Source: Myoxocephalus aenaeus
Taxonomy: Eukaryota; Chordata; Actinopteri; Perciformes; Cottidae
Direction: 5' to 3'
Length of the DNA: 64,000 nt
Assembly: GCA_038501785.1 (NCBI GenBank)
Contig: JBAMJR010000264.1
Coordinates: forward strand, 567,501-631,500
Position numbers and translations under genes: made by a program. Under the pieces are notes generated by a model. It was not told the DNA's origin, did not search any database, and saw only the letters and a list, made by a program, of their open reading frames with translations. This document shows, piece by piece, positions 1 through 11,860 of the stretch (the stretch's first letter is position 1; every line of letters begins with the position of its first letter).

Positions 1-54
1 GAGTTTTGCTGCGAGGCGGAAACAAGAGCGAGACCAGGTTCTTCTCAGCAGCAG
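1..54 (+). other. rims4: possible upstream non-coding exon of rims4 (3' part)
   Basis: A strong donor-like sequence, GCAG then GTAAGA, sits with its GT at 55-56. A pyrimidine-rich stretch ending in an AG at 410-411 lies upstream of the coding start. Together they could be a 5' UTR exon and its intron. There is no long open frame, so this rests on splice consensus alone. Confidence 0.3.
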
Positions 55-411
55 GTAAGACCCCGGTGAGTCCCTCAGACCCGGACCACCTGGACCACCG
101 GGACCACCTGGACCACCTGGAGCACCTGGACTTCTGAGCACGGCGTTGCCCCGGACGGGAGGATGCGCACCGGCGTCTTCCCGAGGACGGAAGCAAAGCA
201 AGAATCCCCAAAAGTAGAGCACGGACCCCAGGAAGTGGATCGATAGATGCTCAGGTCTACAAATACAATATATATACTATATATCATTTATCAGAACATA
301 ACAAACATCAAAAGAGAGATCTCGTTCTCAAAGGAGGAAGTATATCTGCATCCCCGGATCTAAACCTGCAGAGAAACATCAACATATTTTCTTTTTTCTT
401 CTGACGTCCAG

Positions 412-608
412 TAAGTTTCTGCACCGGTTGTGTTCTCTGGTTCCGGTGCGAGCCTCTCCCGGGAGCTTCCTGCTTTGACTCGTGAGGTGGATCTGCCGCG
501 CGGGGCAGCTGACAGCCGTCCAAGACGCCGCGAGCCGTACTCCGCGTGAAGAATGCGCAGCCGCGCGTGGCCAAGCCGGCCGACCCGGGCCCGCCGGCGG
601 GCCTCTAC
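412..608 (+). other. rims4: 5' UTR / leader of rims4 exon 1
   Basis: This GC- and CpG-rich leader lies directly before the rims4 start codon. An in-frame TGA at 510-512 closes the frame upstream, so the ATG at 609 is the first usable start in this frame. A T-rich tract ending in AG at 410-411 is a plausible acceptor if an upstream non-coding exon exists. Otherwise the transcript may start inside this region. Confidence 0.45.
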
Positions 609-705
609 ATGGAGCGCTCCCAGAGCCGCATCAGCCTGTCCGCGTCCTTCGAGGCGCTCGCCATCTACTTCCCCTGCATGAACTCCTTCGACGAGGACGA
701 TGGGG
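609..705 (+). CDS. rims4: rims4 coding exon 1 (residues 1-32 and first base of codon 33)
   Basis: This exon encodes MERSQSRISLSASFEALAIY followed by FPCMNSFDEDDG, the conserved N terminus of RIMS4. The family places its start at this methionine, and an in-frame stop at 510-512 excludes a longer form in this frame. The exon ends before GTGAGT at 706, leaving one base (phase 1) that joins TG at 23333 to give Val33. The serine-rich head and the acidic FDEDD stretch lie N-terminal to the C2 domain. Base composition is GC-rich compared with the AT-rich intron that follows. Confidence 0.95.
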
Positions 706-1023
706 GTGAGTGGCGACGTGCACGCGCACGCGCACACACGCACGCACGCTCACATGCACAGAGTGAGATCGATGGAGCCGTACATGAAACGTGGCACCCA
801 AAGGTGCGTCGTTTGTCACCCGTCTGCAGCAACACTGGGGTCGCGTTATTAAAATCTGTCAGAGGAGTTAAATCACCTCTCAACACGCGCACGTGCAGCG
901 AAAACCACGCACTTTGTTGTTGTTTACTTTTGTCTTCATTCTGGTTTTTGACATCGCAAATTCACATTTTTACTTATGTTATTATTTATTGATCTGTTGA
1001 ATGTTGGCCCTACAAAAAAAAGA

Positions 1024-1600
1024 GAAAAGTCATAATTATGAGATAATAAAGTCGAAATTGTGAGATAAAAAGTCATAATTATGAGATAAAAGTCATAATT
1101 ATGAGATAAAAAGTCATAATAATGAGATAGAAAGTCGAAATTGTGAGATAAAAGTCATAATTGTGAGATAAAAAGTCATAATAATGAGATAGAAAGTCAT
1201 AATTGTGATATAATAAAGTCGACATTATGAGATAAAAAGTCATAATAATGAGATAGAAAGTCGAATTTATGAGATAAAAGTCATACTAATGAGATAAAAA
1301 GTCATAATAATGAGATAGAAAGTCGAAATAATGAGATAAAAAGTCATACTAATGAGATAAAAAGTCATAATAATGAGATAGAAAGTCGAAATAATGAGAT
1401 AAAAAGTCATACTAATGAGATAAAAAGTCATAATTATGAGATAGAAAGTCGAAATTATGAGATAAAAAGTCATACTAATGAGATAAAAAGTCATAATAAT
1501 GAGATAGAAAGTCGAAATAATGAGATAAAAAGTCATACTAATGAGATAAAAAGTCATAATAATGAGATAGAAAGTCGAAATAATGAGATAAAAAGTCATG
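1024..1600 (+). repeat. AT-rich minisatellite, unit about 20 bp (AAAGTCATAATNATGAGATA type)
   Basis: Near-identical units alternate between GAGATAAAAAGTCAT and GAGATAGAAAGTCGAA for almost 600 bp. In the 3' half three units form a higher-order repeat of about 60 bp. The minus strand is open for 110 codons only because the unit lacks stops there. A short degenerate piece of the same satellite recurs inverted at 16455-16535. Confidence 0.95.
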
Positions 1601-2348
1601 ATTATTTATACAGATTGTTTCTGACATTTTGTGCGGGACCCGTTTCTGCGGACAGGAAGTGATTTGTTTATGATCCTCAATAATGCTGATGGGCTGTAGC
1701 GATCAATAGAGCGATCAGATTAAACACACGTCTGCTTTATTAGAGCAAGAGGCAATTTACAAAAGAGGAAATAAGATGGAACAACGAACCGGTTTCCTTT
1801 TTAGAAAATCAACATTTTTGTCGCATAAATTGCATATAAAGATATTATCTGTCCAAACTAAAGCCATTGAGTGAGTTCAGTCCCTTTTTAGAAGATGGAT
1901 TCCAGACTAACTTCATTCACACGTCCCAAAAAAAGTATTTCAACCGACCGGAAGTCGGATTAAACCGTCGAGATTTTTATTTTTTATTTTGTCCTTTTGC
2001 TTTGTTATATTTATCGTAACAACACAGTTAAATATGATAAGGGAATTGATGATTGTACTTTTATTTCAACTGCTGCTCGGTTGAAAGACTGTGCTTTCCA
2101 CCGGCTAACGGCACAACGCTAACGTTGTTAGCTCTCCTTCAGATTTCAACCCCGGATTTTGGTTGTTGCACTCAATCTGTGCGTTATTTCGTATATTTCA
2201 GAAGCATCATCCAATCCAGTTTTGAGATTATTAAACATAACACGGAGTTGTTGTATTTCTGTTCAGAATCAGTGCTTTTAATCAGATAAATCAGTTACAA
2301 CTAAAGAAAGCTTCGACTGATTGATGTGTTTTTGGTATGTGTTGTGTA

Positions 2349-2352
<4 letters not shown>

Positions 2353-2434
<82 letters not shown>
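2353..2434 (+). repeat. (TG)n microsatellite
   Basis: About 80 bp of alternating TG with one TA interruption. The flanks at 1607-2350 and 2435-2765 show no gene. Confidence 0.97.
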
Positions 2435-2435
<1 letters not shown>

Positions 2436-2765
2436 ACACCTATGTGGTTATGTCAGGTTCTCTATGATGAGATTGCCGGTAGGATCAACGTTTTCCTCAA
2501 ATCCGGTGCATCAGATGATGTAATTTCCTTTTGCTCTGAACTGGTTTTAATGCTACATCACATTACTCTGGATTTCATGCCACACTAATCCTGTCTGGGG
2601 GGAAAAAACTGCAGTAGTGGATTGTCTTTCCCATAGCGATGAAAGTAAAAGAGAAAAGTTTACTGCATGTTTCTAAAGAAGGACCTCTGGAACAATACCA
2701 GGCGTTCAGGTTTTTACTGTTAAAGCTACAGCTGGTAACTTTAAATACATGTTTTTTCCCCAACA

Positions 2766-3155
2766 CTCCTCTGGTTGTATAGAAGTATATGCTTCATGTC
2801 TTAAAGCTGCATTCTCTCTCCTGACCATCAGGGGGTGACTCCTCTGGTTGTATAGAAGTCTATGCTTCATGTGTTAAAGCTGCATTCTCTCTCCTGACCA
2901 CCAGGGGGTGACTCCTCTGGTTGTATAGAAGTCTATGCTTCATGTGTTAAAGCTGCATTCTCTCTCCTGTCCACCAGGGGGTGACTCCTCTGGTTGTATA
3001 GAAGTCTATATAAATGACTCTACTTCTCTTGATGTATTCCCTCAGTAAACATTCGTCTCAATCTCTAGTTTCAAGTCTTCTTCAATACAGCATGATGTTT
3101 ATTTAGTAAATGATGGTCATTTAGAGTCAAACAGACCATAATACAGGAGGTTCAC
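2766..3155 (+). repeat. 73-bp CTCF-motif repeat element, short copy (3 monomers plus tail)
   Basis: Three tandem 73-bp monomers each contain CAGGGGGTGACTCC and TGGTTGTATAGAAG. They are followed by a unique tail running through TGACTCTACTTCTC, CCTCAGTAAACAT and AGTCAAACAGACCATAA. The same monomer and tail recur at 7329-8220, reversed at 8974-10134, and reversed without a tail at 18952-19140. It is a dispersed fish repeat; I cannot name its family. Confidence 0.9.
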
Positions 3156-3412
3156 AGCAGCTATATCTGGTCATTTTATTAATTGCTAATGAATTGTTTT
3201 TGCTCCACTAATATGTACCAGCCAGCCTGTGTGTTTGTGTTATTATTCCACTATCTGTTCTAAATCGTGTTAAATCAAAGTATTATTCCAGCGTCCAGAA
3301 GTACAGGGTTTAACAGGACCTTGAAGGCAGCACTGCGTCGCCCCCTGACAGTCAAACCACAGAGACAGAAATCTGCATCGCCAACATTTCCACGATAAGG
3401 ACATTAAAAGCA

Positions 3413-3415
<3 letters not shown>

Positions 3416-3450
<35 letters not shown>
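3416..3450 (+). repeat. (AG)n microsatellite
   Basis: A pure AG run of about 35 bp in intron 1. Confidence 0.95.
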
Positions 3451-3452
<2 letters not shown>

Positions 3453-3601
3453 GCAGCAGAAGCTCGCCGTGTTTCTCTCACGCAGTCGGAGCGTGTTGGA
3501 ACAGCTGGGCTCCACCTGGTGTGTCACTCAGGAAGTCTCATCCAATCAAAACACTTGAAAATAACCAAAGCGCCAAAGAGAGGGGCGGCTCATTTTGTGA
3601 A

Positions 3602-3604
<3 letters not shown>

Positions 3605-3670
<66 letters not shown>
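3605..3670 (+). repeat. (TG)n microsatellite
   Basis: A pure TG run of about 66 bp. A CA run of about 80 bp follows 110 bp later, so the two could pair as an imperfect hairpin. Confidence 0.97.
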
Positions 3671-3672
<2 letters not shown>

Positions 3673-3782
3673 ACCGACGCTAACCGGCCTGAAGAAGAGC
3701 TGCATGCTGGGAACATCACCTGCATGAAGGTGCACGGTCATTTTCTTTACACTATGGGGACAGATTTCAACCTGCTGGCCGT

Positions 3783-3864
<82 letters not shown>
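3783..3864 (+). repeat. (CA)n microsatellite
   Basis: A pure CA run of about 82 bp, opposite in orientation to the TG run at 3605-3670. Confidence 0.97.
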
Positions 3865-3869
<5 letters not shown>

Positions 3870-3989
3870 CAGTGTGTGTGGTAATCAGAGCGGAGCGGCA
3901 GGCTCTGTGGCTCTCGGTCTAATTAAATGCTAATATGGCAGCTGATTGTGTCTGACTGCAGCTAAACAGAGGCCTGATTGCAGGTTAAT

Positions 3990-4200
<211 letters not shown>

Positions 4201-4372
4201 TTATTTCCAGGCCTTCCTCTCTTTGGTTTCACTCGATCACTTCAGTTTGTCTCGTTCACTGAGCGTCAGTGAAGCGATGAAGACGAACAAGCGGCTGCTG
4301 TTAGAAGACATGAACATAACGGAGCGTCTCTCTCGCCTTTCTCACCATGTTCATGTTGTGCTGAAGCCACGT

Positions 4373-4436
4373 CGACCTGGTTCCACACGGGACTTGAACC
4401 GCCGTCTCCGGGGTGAAAGTCCTGTGTTTGTTTGAC
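4373..4436 (-). repeat. tRNA-derived SINE fragment with intact B box
   Basis: Read on the minus strand, 4390-4400 is GGTTCAAGTCC, an exact match to the RNA polymerase III B box (GGTTCRANNCC). It is preceded by GACTTTCACCCCGGAG, which resembles the anticodon arm of tRNA-Glu. Degenerate pieces of the same sequence lie at 32575-32605 and 40225-40255. I see no complete cloverleaf, so it is a repeat remnant rather than a tRNA gene. Confidence 0.6.
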
Positions 4437-4812
4437 CTTTCTTGCTCATTATTCTCGTCATGTGTAACTTTATTACGTCATAACTTCAAACACATCACCT
4501 GGCAACTGAGCTGTTATTTAAACAACATGTTTTTGATGAACCGTGACCTCGACATGAGTTCTCTGTGACATTTGTGTTAAAACACACACACACAGCTGAA
4601 TGTACGACTTTGTCTTCTTTAAATTGTGGCCAAATTAAATCAAAAAATATGAATTAATAATTCAGCTAGAAAACACAAAGATACTTTAAGAAAACATTTG
4701 AGATCATTTTCCTGAATGAAGACTCTCTGCAGGCGGAGGTTCTCTCTTCAGGTCGACAAAGAAAACATGAATCACATCTCAGTGACCTCGAGTCCTCTGA
4801 GACGATCAGCAG

Positions 4813-6030
<1,218 letters not shown>

Positions 6031-6174
6031 GCGGTGCTCATGCATGTGTAATGGAGCAGCTCAGGTTTCTCAGCTCTCAGACTGACAGCTGATCTGATTC
6101 TCCATTTAATCATGAAACATGAAGAAGAAAAAAAAAGAGATCTGTCTCATCGCCTGTTTGATATGAAACAACGT

Positions 6175-6175
<1 letters not shown>

Positions 6176-6251
<76 letters not shown>
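6176..6251 (+). repeat. (CA)n microsatellite
   Basis: A CA run of about 76 bp. Confidence 0.97.
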
Positions 6252-6252
<1 letters not shown>

Positions 6253-6335
6253 CTCCGTTTACAGTAACGTCCTGTAAACCCGTAGAATATAGGATCACAT
6301 TTAGGCTAACGGTACTTAGCTTTATGTTTAGTGTT

Positions 6336-6339
<4 letters not shown>

Positions 6340-6413
<74 letters not shown>
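6340..6413 (+). repeat. (TG)n microsatellite
   Basis: A TG run of about 74 bp, 90 bp downstream of a CA run of the same length. The two are mutually complementary and could form a hairpin. Confidence 0.97.
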
Positions 6414-6414
<1 letters not shown>

Positions 6415-6837
6415 TACAGATAAGAGAGAAAATGTCCCAGAAGGCCACGTTCCCTGTCCCAAAAAAAAAAGTTGGATATTGTCGCCGCTCGGCTAATGAG
6501 ATGTCGCGTTGCTGTGGGAGGATCAGGAACATTAGCCTTCATCAGAGGAGGGAAGGCTGGGAGTGATGGGTGGAGGAGGGAGGAAACAAGGAGAGGATGA
6601 TGAAGAGAGGAAGCTAGGATGTGAAAAGAAGAGAGGTGAAAAGGAGGAGGTGAGAACTGAGGCGTTAAAATGCTCGTTACCCTTGCCTTTTATCTCTCCT
6701 TCCTCTTGCATCCCACGTCTTGTTCCTTCCCTCAATCATTTCCTCCTCCCTCCCTCCTTCCCTTCATTGCATCATCACTCACATTCTTCATCCCTGCTGT
6801 CAAGTCACATGGAGGACAAAGAGAGAGAGACAAAGGA

Positions 6838-6838
<1 letters not shown>

Positions 6839-6924
<86 letters not shown>
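6839..6924 (+). repeat. (CA)n microsatellite
   Basis: A CA run of about 86 bp. The DNA from 6925 to 7328 is unique and has no supported gene. Confidence 0.97.
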
Positions 6925-6925
<1 letters not shown>

Positions 6926-7328
6926 GGCTTCTAAGTTTAAGTAAATCTTATAACTCAAAGTCGTGCTTTTAATGAAAAACATGGCCGAAAAGATTTTCTG
7001 CCCGCAGGAGTTCTGCAGACGTGGCCGCATTAATGCGCGGCGCCAGAAGATGAAGGCAGAAAGATGCATGGAGCCGATGTCACAGATATGAGTTATAGAG
7101 GAGGAGGAAGGCGGGAGAGAGAGGAGCAAGGTCCCTGGTGAGCCTCTGAGTCGGAGAGATGACCCAGAAAAGTCGGGAGTACGAAGCGGACTGCCAGCAG
7201 ACGAGGTCTCCTCTACAGAGAGGAGGTGAAGGCTGCAGGTGCTGCTGGGTTCTGGAGCAATAACGAAGGTTGTTGGTTCAGTGCAGTTTCATGCCAGGAT
7301 CAAGACGCGTAGAGTGGTGCACACAGGC

Positions 7329-8145
7329 TGCATTCTCTCTCCTCACCACCAGGGGGCGACTCCTCTGGTTGTATAGAAGTATATGCTTCATGTGTTAAAG
7401 CTGCATTCTCTCTACTCACCACCAGGGGGCGACTCCTCTGGTTGTATAGAAGTATATGCTTCATGTGTTAAAGCTGCATTCTCTCTCCTGACCACCAGGG
7501 TGTGACTCCTCTGGTTGTGTAGAAGTATATGCTTCATGTGTTAAAGCTGCATTCTCTCTCCTGACCACCAGGGTGTGACTCCTCTGGTTGTATAGAAGTC
7601 TATGCTTCATGTGTTAAAGCTGCATTCTCTCTCCTGACCACCAAGGGGCGACTCCTCTGGTTGTATAGAAGTCTATGCTTCATGTGTTAAAGCTGCAGTC
7701 TCTCTCCTGACCACCAGGGGGTGACTCCTCTGGTTGTATAGAAGTATATGCTTAATGTGTTAAAGCTGCATTCTCTCTCCTGACCACCAGGGGGCGACTC
7801 CTCTGGTTGTATAGAAGTCTATGCTTCATGTGTTAAAGCTGCAGTCTCTCTCCTGACCACCAGGGGGCGACTCCTCTGGTTGTATAGAAGTATATGCTTC
7901 ATATGTTAAAGCTGTATTCTCTCTCCTGACCACCAGGGGGCGACTCCTCTGGTTGTATAGAAGTCTATGCTTCATGTGTTAAAGCTGCATTCTCTCTCCT
8001 GACCACCAGGGGGTGACTCCTCTGGTTGTATAGAGGTCTATATAAATGACTCTACTTCTCTTGATGTATTCCCTCAGTAAACATTGTAAACATGAGTTTA
8101 TGTCTCAATCTCTAGTTTCAAGTCTTCTTCAATACAGCATGATGT
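7329..8145 (+). repeat. left arm of large inverted repeat: ten 73-bp CTCF-motif monomers plus tail
   Basis: About ten tandem 73-bp monomers start GCTGCATTCTCTC and carry CCACCAGGGGGCG or close variants near 7348, 7421, 7493, 7566, 7640, 7711, 7785, 7858, 7930 and 8004. A 100-bp tail (8035-8145) follows that ends in ACAGCATGATGT. The whole arm is present in reverse orientation at 8974-10134. CCACCAGGGGGCG matches the core of the published CTCF consensus; whether it is bound here is unknown. Confidence 0.92.
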
Positions 8146-8398
8146 TCATTTAGTAAATTATGGTCATTTAGAGTCAAACAGACCATAAAGCAGGGGACGC
8201 TTTAGGGGCGGGGCTACAAGGTGATTGACAGGTCGCTAGCAGAGATGTATACAGTGTCTCTACTTCACTCCTCCTCAGTCCAATTATGGTCACTTTTGTA
8301 CACTGGTTGCAAAAAAAAAAAATCCAAGATGGCGACGGCCAAAATGCCAATCCGAGGCTTCAGAACAGCAGTCCACAAACCAGTGAGTGATGTTACCC
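8146..8398 (+). repeat. dispersed teleost repeat body joined to the 73-bp array
   Basis: The sequence continues the element tail (AGTCAAACAGACCATAAAGC, then GGGGCGGGGCTACAAGG, GATTGACAGGTCGCTAGC, a poly-A run and AAGATGGCGACGGCC). A second, diverged copy without the tandem monomers lies at about 42785-43040. I recognise the wording as a common fish repeat but cannot name its class. Confidence 0.7.
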
Positions 8399-8669
8399 AG
8401 AGAGGTTCAGCAGGAAGAGACGGAGACAGAGATGGAGTGAAGCTGGAGGAGGACACCAGGATGGAGGGGAGGTGGAGAATGAAAGCGTGGGCTGTGAAGT
8501 GGAGACAAAGCCCCAACGAGACGAGCTCCTCAAGTTCATTCTTAACGCCGCCGCCGGTTATCAGCCGCGCTTTGTGTGGCGACCACAGGAAGGTCACAGA
8601 GAGGCCATCTCTTTTGACAGCCGCCTCCCTTCCTGCAAAGAGTTGAGATACGAGCGTCTGTCGTACTAG
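8399..8669 (+). pseudogene. coding-like segment inside the inverted-repeat loop, unidentified
   Basis: In one frame 8472-8669 reads as plausible protein: DELLKFILNAAAGYQPRFVW, then RPQEGHREAISFDSRLPSCK and ELRYERLSY, followed by TAG. The segment from 8399 to 8470 also looks coding (GVKLEEDTRMEG) but in another frame, which suggests a frameshift and so a pseudogene or captured exon. There is no in-frame ATG and I do not recognise the protein. It lies between the two arms of the 73-bp inverted repeat, so it may be host sequence carried by or trapped in that element, or an exon of an unknown nested gene. Confidence 0.35.
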
Positions 8670-8973
8670 TCAAGAGAGGAGGGTCTCTCGTCTGTTTTGT
8701 CTCTTCTTCCTCCGCCTCTACTTACTGTCTTCCATCTCCCCCTTTTCTGTTTCCTCTCCACTACCCTTCTATGGCTGCTCTCCACCTCTCATCGCCTCTA
8801 CTTTTCATGGCTTCTCCTTCACTACACTTTTCTCTCTGCTTTCTTGTTCTGCTTCTCACACTCAAAACATTGCTAAAACCTGAAGGAAAAATACATGGAT
8901 TATGGCGTCTTGGGTTTTATATCTGCATTTTTATCGGTTACAGTGAAGTCTGTGTTCACCAACGTGAGGAGTG

Positions 8974-10134
8974 ACATCATGCTGTAGTGAAGAAGACTTG
9001 AAACTAGAGATTGAGACATAAACTCATGTTTACAATGTTTACTGAGGGAATACATCAAGAGAAGTAGAGTCATTTATATAGACTTCTATACAACCAGAGG
9101 AGTCACCCCCTGTTGGTCAGGAGAGAGAATGCAGCTTTAACACATGAAGCATATACTTCTATACAACCAGAGGAGTCACCCCCTGGTGGTCAGGAGAGAG
9201 AATGCAGCTTTAACACATGAAGCATAGACTTCTATACAACCAGAGGAGTCGCCCCCTGGTGGTCAGGAGAGAGAATGCAGCTTTAACACATGAAGCATAT
9301 ACTTCTATACAACCAGAGGAGTCACCCCCTGGTGGTCAGGAGAGAGAATACAGCTTTAACACATGAAGCATAGACTTCTATACAACCAGAGGAGTCGCCC
9401 CCTGGTGGTCAGGAGAGAGAATACAGCTTTAACACATGAAGCATATACTTCTATACAACCAGAGGAGTCACCCCCTGGTGGTCAGGAGAGAGAATGCAGC
9501 TTTAACACATGAAGCATATACTTCTATACAACCAGAGGAGTCACCCCCTGGTGGTCAGGAGAGAGAATGCAGCTTTAACACATGAAGCATAGACTTCTAT
9601 ACAACCAGAGGAGTCACCCTCTGGTGGTCAGGAGAGAGAATGCAGCTTTAACACATAAAGCATATACTTCTGTACAACCAGAGGAGTCGCCCCCTGGTGG
9701 TCAGGAGAGAGAATGCAAATGCAGCGTTAACACATGAAGCATATACTTCTATACAACCAGAGGAGTCGCCCCCTGGTGGTCAGGAAAGAGAATGCAGCTT
9801 TAACACAAGAAGCATATACTTCTATACAACCAGAGGAGTCGCCCCCTGGTGGTCAGGAGAGAGAATGCAGCTTTAACACATGAAGCATAGACTTCTATAC
9901 AACCAGAGGAGTCGCCCCCTGCTGGTCAGGAAAGAGAATGCAGGTTTAACACGTGTAGCATATACTTCTGTACAACCAGAGGAGTCGCCCCCTGGTGGTC
10001 AGTAGAGAGAATGCAGATGTAACACATGAAGCATAGACTTCTATACAACCAGAGGAGTCGCCCCCTGGTGGTCAGGAGAGAATGCATCTTAAACACATGA
10101 AGCATAGACTTCTATACAACCAGAGGGAGAATGC
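8974..10134 (-). repeat. right arm of large inverted repeat: fourteen 73-bp CTCF-motif monomers, reversed
   Basis: From 8974 the left-arm tail appears reverse-complemented, then about fourteen reversed monomers whose motif reads CGCCCCCTGGTGG or a variant near 9108, 9180, 9252, 9327, 9398, 9472, 9547, 9617, 9690, 9769, 9842, 9914, 9988 and 10061. The array stops at GAGAATGCAGC about 10134, the mirror of the left arm's first monomer. The arms differ in length (about 0.8 and 1.16 kb), as expected for tandem arrays that expand independently. Confidence 0.92.
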
Positions 10135-10563
10135 AGCTTTTAAGATATTTCCGCATCGGCTTTACTCGGCAGAACCGGAGAATGTTTTTAGACCCCGGAC
10201 ATGAAGTGTCAGAGTCCCGTGCTCTTTGTCGTCCCAAAGATCTGGCTCCGCCTCCTCCCTCTGACACCGTGCAATACGAGGATGTCGTGCCTCCCTCTGG
10301 TATGATGGAACTTGTAAGCGATGGGGTCAGATTCCAGACACCTATTGGTATGAAATCTGAGTTTCTCGCACGTTTTGATGCACTAATTCGTGCTGAAAGC
10401 CGTGACAGCCTCAAAGACTCTGCGTATTTGAGACACACGCTTTTTGTTTCACTGGTGCAGCGCTGCCAGATCAAAGAGAGCGACATCCCTCAACCTGAAC
10501 GTGTTTCATCTGTGAGCAACGAAGCCTCAACAGCACCAAGTGGTGGAATGCTGATAATTTGAC
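10131..10563 (+). pseudogene. coding-like segment at the right border of the inverted repeat, unidentified
   Basis: A 143-codon frame with protein-like composition: RIGFTRQNRRMFLDPGHEV, then DLAPPPPSDTVQYEDVVPP, SDGVRFQTPIGMKSEFLAR and FDALIRAESRDSLKDSAYLR, ending in TGA at 10561-10563. The first few codons lie in the 73-bp repeat, so the true 5' border is probably the repeat edge or the AG at about 10172 (CTCGGCAG). I cannot assign a family. It could be a retrocopy fragment, a terminal exon of an unannotated gene nested in rims4 intron 1, or a captured fragment. No poly-A tail is evident downstream. Confidence 0.4.
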
Positions 10564-11561
10564 GTTGGAATTAGAGAGAAGCTTTAATGAAATTGAGTTT
10601 GCGTAACCTTCAGGTCTCTTTCATAAATATAATGCAGTCATAATTGATGTTTTCTTTTGCCGTGTCGCTGAATAATCCAACGTGAGCGTGCGCATCGGCT
10701 CTTAATTTAATGTTCCGCGTTACGGTGATGCATAAAAGTGCATTAATACCTGCAGTGGGGGCTACAGGGTCTCTGGTGACGCCGCGTGCTGCAGACAACC
10801 CTCCCTCCGCTTCGGTCGGTTAATTAAGGGGATGTGAGGACGCAGGGTCGCTGTGAAGGAGCCTTCATGGAGAGGAGGAGGCTGCACCGCCTGAGCCGAG
10901 AGGCGAGCAGTAAAAGAGGCACTTTGCTCCACACGCAGCACTTTATCAGTTAGCATCTGGTTAGCCGCTCGCTGTGCTTATGAGAAGAGAGACGTCTCTG
11001 TTTGAAGATGCCCTCGCTCACTTTGTTATCGTTCTCACTCCTGGCGTCTCGTTGTCTCTCGGCTCAGCGTCGATGTGTTCAACGCTGCCGGCAGAAAAAT
11101 ATATATATATATATTTGTAAGTCCTCCTGTTGGGCGCCAATCAACACATATTAATATCATTGATAATAATATGTTTTTTTCTAGATCTGGGCACAAAATG
11201 GATCGTCGGACTGTATTGTCGCATTGAATATCCTACTTGGTACTGTTTGTTTTCCGGTCGATACCTCAAAGGAGCAGCATGTTGCATTTCCGGAGATCTA
11301 TTTGCAAAAAGTATGTAATCACCAGAAAATAAGAATGTTTTGGGTCATCCATGTTGTCTCATAGTTCTACTTCACACTCAGCAGAGGTTTCAAGCTCGTT
11401 AGATGTCACCAACTCACACACACTGGACCTTTAAACTAGTGTGTGTTTAGAGTAGACCCTTATCTAGACCCTCTAACTGCTGGAAACATGAGGAGGAAGT
11501 CAGGAGATGTTGATCTAGAGCCACAAAGTCAGCGTCGAGTTGTGTTAGCTTTCTGTTAGCA

Positions 11562-11860
11562 TCTCTTGTGTTAGCGGGTCGGTTTTGACCCATGTCTTAA
11601 AGCAGCTGTAAAATACACTAAAAACTATGTGTTCCTCATCTCTTGGTTACCTTGTTAGGCTTCCTTATCCATGAACATATTGTTGTATGTTTTAATATTT
11701 TTGGTGTGGGCCTCTGGGCCTTTTCTCTTCTCGATTTCAATACAAAAAATGGTAAAATGAACCTCAAGAGAATCATATACATAAATAAAAGGTTGTTGCG
11801 TTACCTGTTGTGTTAAATGTATAACCTAAAAAGGGTCGGTGCCGACCCTAACACAAGAGG
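11562..11860. mobile_element. MITE-like element with CTCTTGTGTTAG terminal inverted repeats
   Basis: The left end reads CTCTTGTGTTAGCGGGTCGG and the right end reads, on the minus strand, CCTCTTGTGTTAGGGTCGG. Roughly 300 bp separate the ends and contain no long frame. The matching termini and small size indicate a non-autonomous DNA transposon. I could not define a convincing target-site duplication, so the superfamily is left open. Confidence 0.65.

Noticed and set aside
4373..4436. A functional tRNA-Glu gene
   Set aside because: Only the T-arm (B box) and an anticodon-arm-like stretch are present. The acceptor stem and D arm cannot be built from the flanks.
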